This document shows positions 6,181-12,070 of a stretch of DNA of 29,188 bases, in pieces (position 1 is the stretch's first letter; every line of letters begins with the position of its first letter). The notes below the pieces were generated by a model that was not told where the DNA came from, did no database searches, and worked only from the letters and a program-made list of their open reading frames with translations. Origin of the DNA: a virus; the IMG/VR virus record IMGVR_UViG_3300030117_000199, positions 1 to 29,188 of that record. One strand, given 5' to 3'. Both the position numbers and the translations under genes were made by a program.

Positions 6181-6297
6181 TATAGTCGGGAAGCCTGATA
6201 GTTGGGTTGCAAGATTTCCTAACTTGAAAGTTATACAACACCTACTCATCTAGGAAAAACAGGGCAAGTATTGGACTTGATCTATCTCCCGACTATA
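6181..6297 (+). ncRNA. Candidate structured RNA closed by an 11-bp stem, with possible pseudoknot
   Basis: The outer arms TATAGTCGGGA (6181-6191) and TCCCGACTATA (6287-6297) are perfectly complementary. Inside, GATAG (6197-6201) pairs with CTATC (6282-6286). Further possible helices are TAACT/AGTTA closing a TGAA loop (6220-6233), CAAGT/ACTTG (6265-6279), and GTTG/CAAC (6206-6209 with 6236-6239). TTTCCTA (6215-6221) can also pair with TAGGAAA (6251-6257), which would cross the GTTG helix as a pseudoknot. It contains no gene and lies between a small gene and a terminator, so it is either a free RNA or a 3' UTR element. It does not match tRNA, tmRNA or a riboswitch I can recognise. Confidence 0.5.
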
Positions 6298-6302
6298 ATA
6301 AA

Positions 6303-6364
6303 AAAAACAAGTCTGCGCCTTTAGGTTAGATAAGCCCCTTTAGATGGACGTCTTTCTTGTTTTT
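6303..6364 (+). other. Second stem-loop element upstream of the terminator
   Basis: AAAAACAAG (6303-6311) and CTTGTTTTT (6356-6364) are perfectly complementary over 9 bp and enclose 44 bases; GCGCC can continue the stem with GGACGT (one bulge). The loop contains GATAAGCCCC (6329-6338), whose parts can pair either with GCTTATC (6367-6373) or with GGGGCTT (6389-6395) of the terminator. This allows alternative folds around termination. No gene is seen in it. Confidence 0.35.
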
Positions 6365-6376
6365 CTGCTTATCATT

Positions 6377-6400
6377 AGCCCCTTAACAGGGGCTTTTAAT
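6377..6400 (+). terminator. Intrinsic terminator of the rightward early transcript
   Basis: AGCCCC (6377-6382), loop TTAACA, GGGGCT (6389-6394), then TTTTAAT. A six-pair GC-rich stem followed by a T tract is a standard intrinsic terminator on the plus strand. It also closely follows the stop of the minus-strand gene ending at 6404, but there is no T tract in that direction. Confidence 0.75.
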
Positions 6401-6403
6401 TGT

Positions 6404-6568
6404 CTAATTTAATTTAGGAAATAGTTTTTGCTCTAACAAATCAACAGCCCTGTCATCTAATGTGTTTGTAGTTTGTTTACAAATAGCTCTTAATAAATCA
6501 ATAATTAACCTTTTGCATCCTGTAGTAGAAAGAAAGCGTAATAGTATAGGCTTTAGAATTTTGTACAT
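6404..6568 (-). CDS. Small hypothetical phage protein
   Basis: A 54-codon gene on the minus strand, ATG at 6568 to TAG at 6404. The product begins MYKILKPILLRFLSTTGCKR and continues LIIDLLRAICKQTTNTLDDR, a mostly amphipathic helical protein. The 'T.NT.DD..V......L' end resembles small conserved proteins of aquatic phages that I know only as hypotheticals. A fair promoter (ATGACC, 17 bases, TACAAT, near 6590-6618 on the minus strand) lies upstream, or it is read from the promoter at 6919-6948 after the 76-codon gene. No Shine-Dalgarno sequence is seen. It fills what would otherwise be a gene-free stretch. Confidence 0.5.
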   Translation of the reverse strand: MYKILKPILLRFLSTTGCKRLIIDLLRAICKQTTNTLDDRAVDLLEQKLFPKLN

Positions 6569-6622
6569 AGTTTGTTTTGCTTTACAAACATATTGTAGAC
6601 GTTAAATTTAATATGGTCATCT

Positions 6623-6664
6623 AGGCTACCTGATCCCCATTGCCAAGCATAGGTGGCCTTTTAT
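6623..6664 (+). terminator. Possible terminator or hairpin between small minus-strand genes
   Basis: AGGCTACCT (6623-6631) and AGGTGGCCT (6651-6659) pair over 9 positions with one G-U wobble, loop of 19 bases, followed by TTTTATT on the plus strand. In the minus direction it immediately follows the stop of the gene ending at 6664 but lacks a T tract there. It may terminate plus-strand read-through or a short RNA. Confidence 0.4.
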
Positions 6665-6894
6665 TACCTTCTAGGCTTTATTTCTGCAACAGCCAGTTCA
6701 ACCTCTTTCAATCTATGAAAAACTTCTTTCATATCGTCGTGCATATTATCTATTTTGTCTGTTAATAATTCTATTGCTGTTGTATTCCTTACTAAGTCAT
6801 CCCTTGATTGTCTGCCTCGATAACTTATAGATCCGACCGAGACAAAGCAGGCCGTTAACATTGCCCCACCTACTGCTGCTACTACTTCTATCAC
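6664..6894 (-). CDS. Small membrane-anchored coiled-coil protein
   Basis: A 76-residue protein: one N-terminal membrane helix (VVAAVGGAMLTACFVSVGSI) followed by a charged coiled coil (LLTDKIDNMHDDMKEVFHRL and EVELAVAEI). The layout is like XhlA-type or other small phage lysis-associated proteins, but no specific family is claimed. The start is taken as GTG at 6894, not the upstream ATG at 6948: the GTG has AAGG nine bases ahead, sits about 18 bases after the predicted transcription start, and avoids overlap with the divergent gene starting at 6937. Confidence 0.6.
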   Translation of the reverse strand: MIEVVAAVGGAMLTACFVSVGSISYRGRQSRDDLVRNTTAIELLTDKIDNMHDDMKEVFHRLKEVELAVAEIKPRR

Positions 6895-6918
6895 TTTTCT
6901 TAACCTTGTTCTACAGCT

Positions 6919-6948
6919 ATTATAGATTAAAAACCTATGACAGAGCAA
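6919..6948 (-). promoter_or_regulatory. Promoter for the small minus-strand membrane gene
   Basis: On the minus strand TTGCTC (6948-6943), 18 bases, TATAAT (6924-6919). It lies in the start of the divergent plus-strand gene and would begin a transcript near 6912, just ahead of the GTG at 6894. A matching plus-strand promoter in the same 42-base gap is not clear. Confidence 0.55.
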
Positions 6949-7320
6949 AAATCTAAAAATCCTCTACAGAAAATTAAAGAAAAATTTGAAGATAAAGAAG
7001 AACAGCTAGAGATACTTGGAACGTTTATAAGGTTAGGTGTAATGGTCTGGGCTGGTTTTATTATTAGCCTTAATTACATAACAATTCCAGGCATAACAGA
7101 AGATAGAGAAGTTAAAGATATAACATTCATAGCTTCAGTATTTACAGGCTGTTTAGCAACTTTTAATATCACACCAGGCGGTAAAAAAAAGAAAGATGAA
7201 AAGATAGAAGAGGGTAAAGGTGTTGCAAACTCTAGCGAAAACGTGCAAACTATAAGAATAATACAAGAACCAATAAAAATTATTGGTGTAACAGAAATAG
7301 ATCCTAAAACAAAAGCATGA
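6937..7320 (+). CDS. Two-helix membrane protein, holin candidate
   Basis: A 127-residue protein with a charged N-terminus, a membrane helix at about 29-50 (TFIRLGVMVWAGFIISLNYI), a second at about 62-80 (ITFIASVFTGCLATFNI), and a lysine/glutamate-rich tail. Two helices with charged ends fit a holin or another phage inner-membrane protein. The ATG lacks a ribosome site (AAAAACCT precedes it), so the leader is very short or the gene is coupled in some other way. Its stop overlaps the ATG of the next, secreted, protein by four bases. No endolysin is found beside it, which weakens the holin call. Confidence 0.5.
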   Translation: MTEQKSKNPLQKIKEKFEDKEEQLEILGTFIRLGVMVWAGFIISLNYITIPGITEDREVKDITFIASVFTGCLATFNITPGGKKKKDEKIEEGKGVANSSENVQTIRIIQEPIKIIGVTEIDPKTKA

Positions 7321-7838
7321 AAAAATTAATCCCATTATTACTTCTGACTTTTAGCCCTGCGGCATACGCTGATATAACACAAAAGTTCACAACATCTGCA
7401 CAGATTTCGGTAGATATGCCTTACTCTGTTACCAATAAACTTGGTACGACTTATTCAATAACAGGTACAAACATCACTCCAAGCGTGACATCAGGAGGTT
7501 CTACAACATCTAATGCCATAGGTGGTTTAAATGTAGGCAGCTTGACCGCAGGTGTACCTGCCATGATTCAAACTGATAAAGCCGTAACAACAGCAGGGTC
7601 AAGTTTTGCTCTTACTGAATCGGTGACTATGGGAGATGCGACACCATCAGCAGTTACTCCATCATCAGGCATAGCAGCACTACCACACTTAGGAGGTCAG
7701 ACAACAATAGGTAGTGGAGGTACTCTTGGATCTGGAGCTATGACCTCTTTATCATCAGGTGTTCATACTTGTAGCGGTGCATTTGGATCAGGTTCTAGTT
7801 GCATTGGATCTACTACTGTACAAATAACAATTGATTAA
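7317..7838 (+). CDS. Secreted beta-rich protein, paralogue of the next gene
   Basis: A 173-residue protein with a clear signal peptide (MKKLIPLLLLTFSPAAYA, cut before Asp19) and a mature part very rich in Ser, Thr and Gly with no charged core, as in extracellular beta-structured proteins. Two stretches match the following protein: YSITGTNITPSVTSG with LSVSGTNIESADVNG, and SFALTESVTMGD with PFSLVESVMGSG. Two cysteines near the C-terminus (HTCSGAFGSGSSC) could form a disulfide. The ATG overlaps the preceding stop (ATGA). Signal peptides are unusual for phage virion proteins, so a periplasmic or outer-surface role during infection is likely; the exact role is unknown. Confidence 0.6.
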   Translation: MKKLIPLLLLTFSPAAYADITQKFTTSAQISVDMPYSVTNKLGTTYSITGTNITPSVTSGGSTTSNAIGGLNVGSLTAGVPAMIQTDKAVTTAGSSFALTESVTMGDATPSAVTPSSGIAALPHLGGQTTIGSGGTLGSGAMTSLSSGVHTCSGAFGSGSSCIGSTTVQITID

Positions 7839-8268
7839 ATTTTGGCTGCTATTAATAATATTATTTCCTGTCAAAACCTTTGCAAATCCAGTAGTTCCTA
7901 CCTTCCGAACAGGAAGTTCCTCGACAAACAGCACTTCTCAATCAGTAATAACCGAGAGCATAACCAGTTATCAATATCGGACAGGGTACACTTTAAGTGT
8001 TTCAGGCACAAATATAGAGAGTGCAGATGTTAATGGATATATTAATTCAATACCTACCGCAGAAGCTACACAGACAACTAGTGGCATTAACTTCTCATAT
8101 ACAAGTCCTACGTTGGAAGGTGTGCCTAGATGGAAAATAGTAAATTCTGGACAGCCATTTTCTCTCGTAGAGTCAGTCATGGGAAGTGGTTTAGACACTA
8201 TAACGAAAATAGATCGGGTTATAAATACCACAACAACAACCACAGTAGAAACTACCTTTGGTCAGTAA
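7831..8268 (+). CDS. Secreted beta-rich protein with TTG start
   Basis: A 145-residue protein with signal peptide MIKFWLLLIILFPVKTFA, cut before Asn19. The mature part is Ser/Thr/Asn-rich and shares the SGTNI and 'pFsLvESV' stretches with the protein just upstream, so the pair looks like a tandem duplication. No ATG lies in frame before the signal peptide; TTG at 7831 is the likely start and overlaps the end of the upstream gene by 8 bases, implying coupled translation. The function is unknown. Confidence 0.55.
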   Translation: MIKFWLLLIILFPVKTFANPVVPTFRTGSSSTNSTSQSVITESITSYQYRTGYTLSVSGTNIESADVNGYINSIPTAEATQTTSGINFSYTSPTLEGVPRWKIVNSGQPFSLVESVMGSGLDTITKIDRVINTTTTTTVETTFGQ

Positions 8269-8849
8269 TTCTTGTAATCCTTTGCCCTGTAAGGGTTTTG
8301 GCTAATACAACTGTAGCTTCTCCAAGCAGCCAAGCACAAGGAACAGTTAATAATAATGCAACTCAAATAATGCCGAATAGTAGTCCTCAATTTAGAATGT
8401 CGCAAGGTATTGTTTGTAGTTCTCCTAGCCTTACAATTACTCCTTATGTAACCGATTCTCATACATTTAATTTACCAAGACAAACAGTAACCAAACAAAA
8501 TATTTACGATGAAGATACTGGTGCTATAAAGTACGTCCAAGAAACCCCTAGATTTGAAAAAGATAATTTTAATATTAGTTATGGAATTTCTGCACAACTA
8601 AACATTCCATTAGGAACATCTCCAAAACTTTGTCATAAAGCAACTGAGATTAATATTAAAAATCAAGAGTTGTTATATAAGAAAACTTCGCTTGAGCTTG
8701 CACTTTTTAGACTTAAGGTTTGCTCAGAGCAAGCGAATCTTGGTGTTACATTTACAGGTAAGTACGCTTCAATATGTGAGGGCATAAAAGTTTCAGTTCC
8801 ACCTAATCAGGTGATTCCTCACACTCATTCTTTGACTTCCGAGAAGTAA
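8130..8849 (+). CDS. Secreted protein with unclear start, overlapping the upstream gene
   Basis: The convincing part begins near 8256 with a signal-like helix (LWSVILVILCPVRVLAN) that resembles the signal peptide of the upstream protein (FWLLLIILFPVKTFAN). The mature part has YGISAQLNIPLGTSPKLC, a helix rich in Lys/Glu (KNQELLYKKTSLELALFRLK), and paired cysteines (LKVCSEQ, ASICEGI), a layout I associate with secreted proteins of aquatic phages. The only in-frame NTG start before the helix is ATG at 8130, inside the upstream gene and giving a 43-residue leader of shadow-like composition. An ATT at 8268 overlapping the upstream stop (TAATT) or a frameshift are alternatives. The end overlaps the convergent gene by 47 bases. 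Confidence 0.5.
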   Translation: MENSKFWTAIFSRRVSHGKWFRHYNENRSGYKYHNNNHSRNYLWSVILVILCPVRVLANTTVASPSSQAQGTVNNNATQIMPNSSPQFRMSQGIVCSSPSLTITPYVTDSHTFNLPRQTVTKQNIYDEDTGAIKYVQETPRFEKDNFNISYGISAQLNIPLGTSPKLCHKATEINIKNQELLYKKTSLELALFRLKVCSEQANLGVTFTGKYASICEGIKVSVPPNQVIPHTHSLTSEK

Positions 8850-9447
8850 GTTTCTTTATTAAATTCTTTACTATAGGTTTTACTAAATTTAAAATAATAG
8901 GAGTAGTCGCAGCCACAGTAGCAATAGCAGCAGTAGAGACAACAGTACTAAATTCTGGGAGGTACTGATCTTTGAACGGAACGTCCTCATACAGCGTTGT
9001 GCATATAGTTCCATCTTCGCTTCTTTTATGATCTATAACACGTTCTAGCTTCTTTTCGTTACGAAAATCTCCAACCCTCTGATCTGATTTTCCAGGACAC
9101 TCTACAAATACATCTTCTTTTTTCTTGTTCTCTGGGATCTTAGCTTTAGGTGGTTTCCCTTCTGGCAAAGGCTTTTGTTCCTGTTCTACTGGTGCAGCTT
9201 CCTCAACAATAATTAATTGATCTGGTTGATAATTAAGAGGATAAAAACTTGGATAAGGGCAGTTACTACTTACTCCGTTTGGATCTTCTATTAATAGATT
9301 TCTATTACCTGTATTCTTGGTGTCTCTGTGATAGTAAGTACAACCTATAATCTCTACATTTGAATGTTCATAATTAGGTAAATATGTATAAGGTATATGA
9401 ATCTCAGGTATATGAATCTCTGGAATACTTATCTCAGGTATTTCCAA
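8803..9447 (-). CDS. IPEI-repeat, proline-rich protein with C-terminal membrane helix
   Basis: A 214-residue protein starting at TTG (9447), directly after the stop of the preceding gene; there is no internal methionine. The N-terminus is an approximate pentapeptide repeat (IPEIS, IPEIH, IPEIH, IPYTY). A conserved-looking stretch follows (GCTYYHRDTKNTGNRNLLIE), then a Pro/Glu/Lys-rich linker (EEAAPVEQEQKPLPEGKPP), then near the C-terminus a hydrophobic helix (TVVSTAAIATVAATTPIILN) with a basic tail (KNLIKKLTSRKSK). The layout suggests an envelope-attached protein. From memory the YHRD...NTGN part resembles proteins of marine cyanobacterial siphoviruses. The gene converges on the plus-strand secreted-protein gene and overlaps its last 47 bases. 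Confidence 0.6.
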   Translation of the reverse strand: MEIPEISIPEIHIPEIHIPYTYLPNYEHSNVEIIGCTYYHRDTKNTGNRNLLIEDPNGVSSNCPYPSFYPLNYQPDQLIIVEEAAPVEQEQKPLPEGKPPKAKIPENKKKEDVFVECPGKSDQRVGDFRNEKKLERVIDHKRSEDGTICTTLYEDVPFKDQYLPEFSTVVSTAAIATVAATTPIILNLVKPIVKNLIKKLTSRKSKNECEESPD

Positions 9448-9672
9448 TTATTTTTTTGGTGGTGTTGGTATAGATATACCTGTTGTTTTTGGTAAGGCAT
9501 TGTCCATCACATTTGGAAGCATACCTTTTACCTCAAAAAGTATAGAGTTCATAATTTTTGTTTTAAATTGCTCAGAGGTTACATACTTATAACCAAAATA
9601 CCCTCCACCGATAACAGAAGTTACCATTATGAATGAGACAATACTCAAAACATTAGCGATTTTTTGAAACAT
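9448..9672 (-). CDS. Small membrane protein
   Basis: A 74-residue protein with one N-terminal membrane helix (VLSIVSFIMVTSVIGGGYFG) and a polar, probably cytoplasmic or periplasmic part (KYVTSEQFKTKIMNSILFEV) ending in ISIPTPPKK. It lies immediately upstream of the IPEI-repeat gene, with stop and TTG start adjoining, so the two products are probably made together and may interact. No lysis-protein family can be assigned with confidence. Confidence 0.6.
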   Translation of the reverse strand: MFQKIANVLSIVSFIMVTSVIGGGYFGYKYVTSEQFKTKIMNSILFEVKGMLPNVMDNALPKTTGISIPTPPKK

Positions 9673-9709
9673 ATGATTAAAGAAGTAGTTAACAAAATGG
9701 TAGCACCAC

Positions 9710-9901
9710 TTACTCTGATGGTACTACTTCTTCTCGTGGGGTTGATGCCTCTGTATCTGATGGCTGGTTTGCTTCGGATGTCTCTTGAGTCTCAAGAATC
9801 TGCTGTTCCAAAATCTTCATCGCTCCATTAATTTCATGCAAAGCAATAGTTAGGTTCTGTCTTTCAACAGCTAGTTGCTGTAATCTTTCCTGTAAATTCA
9901 T
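9710..9901 (-). CDS. Small coiled-coil protein
   Basis: A 63-residue protein. Residues 1-40 form a clear coiled coil (LQERLQQLAVERQNLTIALH and GAMKILEQQILE); the rest is acidic and disordered (SDTEASTPREEVVPSE). It follows the 82-codon gene with three bases between. Downstream of a tail fibre, such short coiled-coil proteins may be fibre chaperones or virion accessories, but no family is recognised. Confidence 0.55.
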   Translation of the reverse strand: MNLQERLQQLAVERQNLTIALHEINGAMKILEQQILETQETSEANQPSDTEASTPREEVVPSE

Positions 9902-9904
9902 AAT

Positions 9905-10153
9905 TTAGTAGAGTTTTTTACCAGCAGTGATAGCAGCATCTATATCTGTAAACGACTCACTTCCCCAAATAGATGTTGTTCCATCAGTCTTTTTATAAGC
10001 CTTGATAATTTCAAGATGCTCTACATTACGCTTGATCTTGTCTTTGTAATCATCATCAGTTTCATCTGATGTTTTGGCGGTATTGATAACAGTTACGCTA
10101 TCACCAGCAGCAGAGAAGATTGCTGCAATTTCATCTGCGGTTCTTTCTTCCAT
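9905..10153 (-). CDS. Hypothetical protein next to the tail fibre, possible fibre accessory
   Basis: An 82-residue acidic protein. The N-terminal part (ADEIAAIFSAAGDSVTVINT) and C-terminal part (SIWGSESFTDIDAAITAGKK) look like a small alpha/beta domain. It lies 24 bases downstream of the fibre gene on the same strand, the usual place of fibre assembly or adhesin-like accessory genes. No known family can be named from the sequence. Confidence 0.55.
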   Translation of the reverse strand: MEERTADEIAAIFSAAGDSVTVINTAKTSDETDDDYKDKIKRNVEHLEIIKAYKKTDGTTSIWGSESFTDIDAAITAGKKLY

Positions 10154-10177
10154 GATAAAAAAGTAGTTGTTTACAGT

Positions 10178-12028
10178 TTACCCTGCTTCGAGGGCTGTAA
10201 CTTTTGCGGATAACTCTTTTATTGCGTTTACAAGTATTGGTACAAGTCTTTCATATTTCATTCCATAACTCATTCCATCTTCTGTTAGGTTCACAACCAA
10301 AGAATCTTCATTTGAAGAACCATAACCATTTGCTTTTTCAACAGCAAGTGCCTCTTGAGCTAAGAATCCTATATGAGTTTTTGATCTTTTCTTAGACCCA
10401 TCGGGTGTTCCATAAGGTTCTGCATCTGTTCCATACCAAGTTCTTCTATCCCATTTGTAAGTAACAGGTCTTAATGCTTCAATCCAAGCTAATCCAATAT
10501 TAAAACTCTCTACATCTGTTTTATCTCTTGAATCAGAACTTGATATTGAAGTATCTGCACAAAATAAATTACTAATACTATTATTTCCTAAACAAACATT
10601 ATTGCTTCCTGATGTTATTGTGCCTGACGGACTGTTAGACCTTCCAGAATCATCACCAAGACAAATATTATTATCTCCCCCAACAATATCATAACCTGCT
10701 GCATGACCTACACCAACATTACTAGCACCAGTCGTCAGACTTCCTAAAGCAAAAGCACCTGTAGCAGTGTTTTCAGAGCCAGTTGTGTTATTAAGTAAAG
10801 CATAATAACCAACAGCAGTATTATTATCAGCTGTAGTATTGTTTGCTAATGCAGCACCACCAAGAGCTGTATTATAAGCTCCAGTTGTATTGTCATACAT
10901 TGCGTCAATACCAACAGAAACATTATTATGTCCAGTTGTGTTTGTTAGTAGTGAACCTTTACCAGTAGCAGTGTTAGAATATCCAGTTGTGTTTGCTGAT
11001 AAAGCACCTTTACCGACAGCAGTGTTGTTAGAAGCTGTGGTATTAGCTAATAGAGTATCACTACCTAAAGCTACATTATCTTCACCTGTTGTATTACTTC
11101 CTAATGCATTATTACCAATACCAGTATTATTATTTGCTGTTGTGTTGGCGTCTAAAGCTAGTCTTCCTACAGCAGTATTAGAAGCTCCAGTTGTGTTTTC
11201 TTGTAACGCTGATATACCACAAGCAGTGTTATTAGAACCAGTAGTATTGTTTGTTAAAGCGTTTGTACCAATACCTGTTAGATTTGATCCTGTTGTATTT
11301 GCATCAGCACACCCAGAACCGACAGCAACATTATTACTTGCTGTAGTGTTTGCACCTAAAGCACCTTTACCTAATGCAGTGTTATCTCCTCCAGTTGTGT
11401 TTGCTTTTAAAGCAAAATATCCAATACCAGTATTACTATCTGCCGTTGTGTTAGCGCTTAAAGCATCCTTTCCAACAGCCACATTACTTGTTCCTGTTGA
11501 GTTGGAAAACATTGAATTATAGCCACAAGCAGTATTTTCATCAGCAGTTGTGTTTGCACTTAGGGATCCTTTACCAATGGCTGTATTTTTATCACCAGTA
11601 GTATTGGCATCTAAAGACTCTGCACCCACAGCCACATTATTTGTTCCAGAAGTTAGAGTTGTTAAAGCGGAATTACCAATAGCCGTATTATTTCCACCAG
11701 TAACAGAAGCATCTAAAGCACTTTCTCCAAGAACAGTGTTACCAGCAACAGAGTTTGCACCTTTACCTACAGTTATAGAATTTATTGTTGCATCAGCACT
11801 TGTTGTAACACCACCAGTAAGTGTTCTTAAATCAATCCAGCCATCATTTGCTGAATTTCTCATCTTCAATATATTATTACTTGTATCAGCCCACAACATA
11901 TAAGCTGCTGTAGTACTAGGGGCAGAACCAGAACTGTTATTGGTTAATATCGCTTGCAGTACATTATTTAAATCAGTTCGGACATTAGCTCCAGTGGAGT
12001 TATCTATTACATAATCGTGAGTAGCCAT
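10178..12028 (-). CDS. Tail fibre with YadA/Hep_Hag-like repeat shaft and C-terminal S74 chaperone
   Basis: A 616-residue receptor-binding fibre. Residues 1-72 (YVIDNSTGANVRTDLNNVLQ and MLWADTSNNILKMRNSANDG) form the virion-attachment end common in aquatic phage fibres. Residues 97-453 are 21 copies of a 17-residue unit of the form NtavGk.aL.aNTTg.n, as in trimeric adhesin heads. The C-terminal 120 residues are an intramolecular chaperone (peptidase S74): Ser498 and Lys503 in SDSRDK are the expected self-cleavage pair, followed by IEALRPVTYKWD, HIGFLAQE and the terminal LVPILVNAIKELSAKVTALE helix. The domain helps the trimer fold and is then cut off. The gene follows J, the normal place for a side or tip fibre. 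Confidence 0.88.
   Translation of the reverse strand: MATHDYVIDNSTGANVRTDLNNVLQAILTNNSSGSAPSTTAAYMLWADTSNNILKMRNSANDGWIDLRTLTGGVTTSADATINSITVGKGANSVAGNTVLGESALDASVTGGNNTAIGNSALTTLTSGTNNVAVGAESLDANTTGDKNTAIGKGSLSANTTADENTACGYNSMFSNSTGTSNVAVGKDALSANTTADSNTGIGYFALKANTTGGDNTALGKGALGANTTASNNVAVGSGCADANTTGSNLTGIGTNALTNNTTGSNNTACGISALQENTTGASNTAVGRLALDANTTANNNTGIGNNALGSNTTGEDNVALGSDTLLANTTASNNTAVGKGALSANTTGYSNTATGKGSLLTNTTGHNNVSVGIDAMYDNTTGAYNTALGGAALANNTTADNNTAVGYYALLNNTTGSENTATGAFALGSLTTGASNVGVGHAAGYDIVGGDNNICLGDDSGRSNSPSGTITSGSNNVCLGNNSISNLFCADTSISSSDSRDKTDVESFNIGLAWIEALRPVTYKWDRRTWYGTDAEPYGTPDGSKKRSKTHIGFLAQEALAVEKANGYGSSNEDSLVVNLTEDGMSYGMKYERLVPILVNAIKELSAKVTALEAG
10670..11740 (-). repeat. Coding repeat array, 21 units of 51 bp
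   Basis: The DNA coding fibre residues 97-453 consists of 21 consecutive 51-bp units, each giving 17 residues with the core N-T/V-A-x-G near the start and NTT near residue 12. The units differ at the DNA level, so copies are old or under diversifying exchange. Two long plus-strand frames across the array are a by-product of this periodicity. Confidence 0.85.
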
Positions 12029-12070
12029 TACCTAATCCAATTTTTTATTTAAGTATATCTTAATTCAATA

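Noticed and set aside
6190-6235. Hammerhead ribozyme core (CTGATAG ... GAAA)
   Set aside because: The strict CUGANGA box is not met and the GAAA is not positioned at the right stem junction.
6181-6297. tRNA or tmRNA
   Set aside because: There is no T-arm consensus loop, no CCA-side 7-bp acceptor and no anticodon arm of proper size; the 11-bp closing stem is too long.
6344-6412. A 22-codon hydrophobic peptide frame (MDVFLVFLLIISPLTGAF...) on the plus strand
   Set aside because: It has no Shine-Dalgarno sequence and runs through the terminator hairpin; the hydrophobic codons arise from the T-rich stem arms. A small toxin-like peptide cannot be fully excluded.
6937-7320. Leaderless transcription of the holin-candidate gene
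   Set aside because: The absence of a ribosome site is suggestive, but no -35 box at correct spacing was found, so no start can be fixed.
10890-11522. Long plus-strand frame of 210 codons opposite the fibre gene
   Set aside because: It is the complement of the 51-bp coding repeats; the periodic, Ala/Val/Leu/Pro-rich product is a by-product of the NTT/G repeat codons.
10670-11740. Regular repeats considered as CRISPR or satellite DNA
   Set aside because: Units are directly adjacent, 51 bp, a multiple of three, diverged in sequence and coding throughout; there are no unique spacers.
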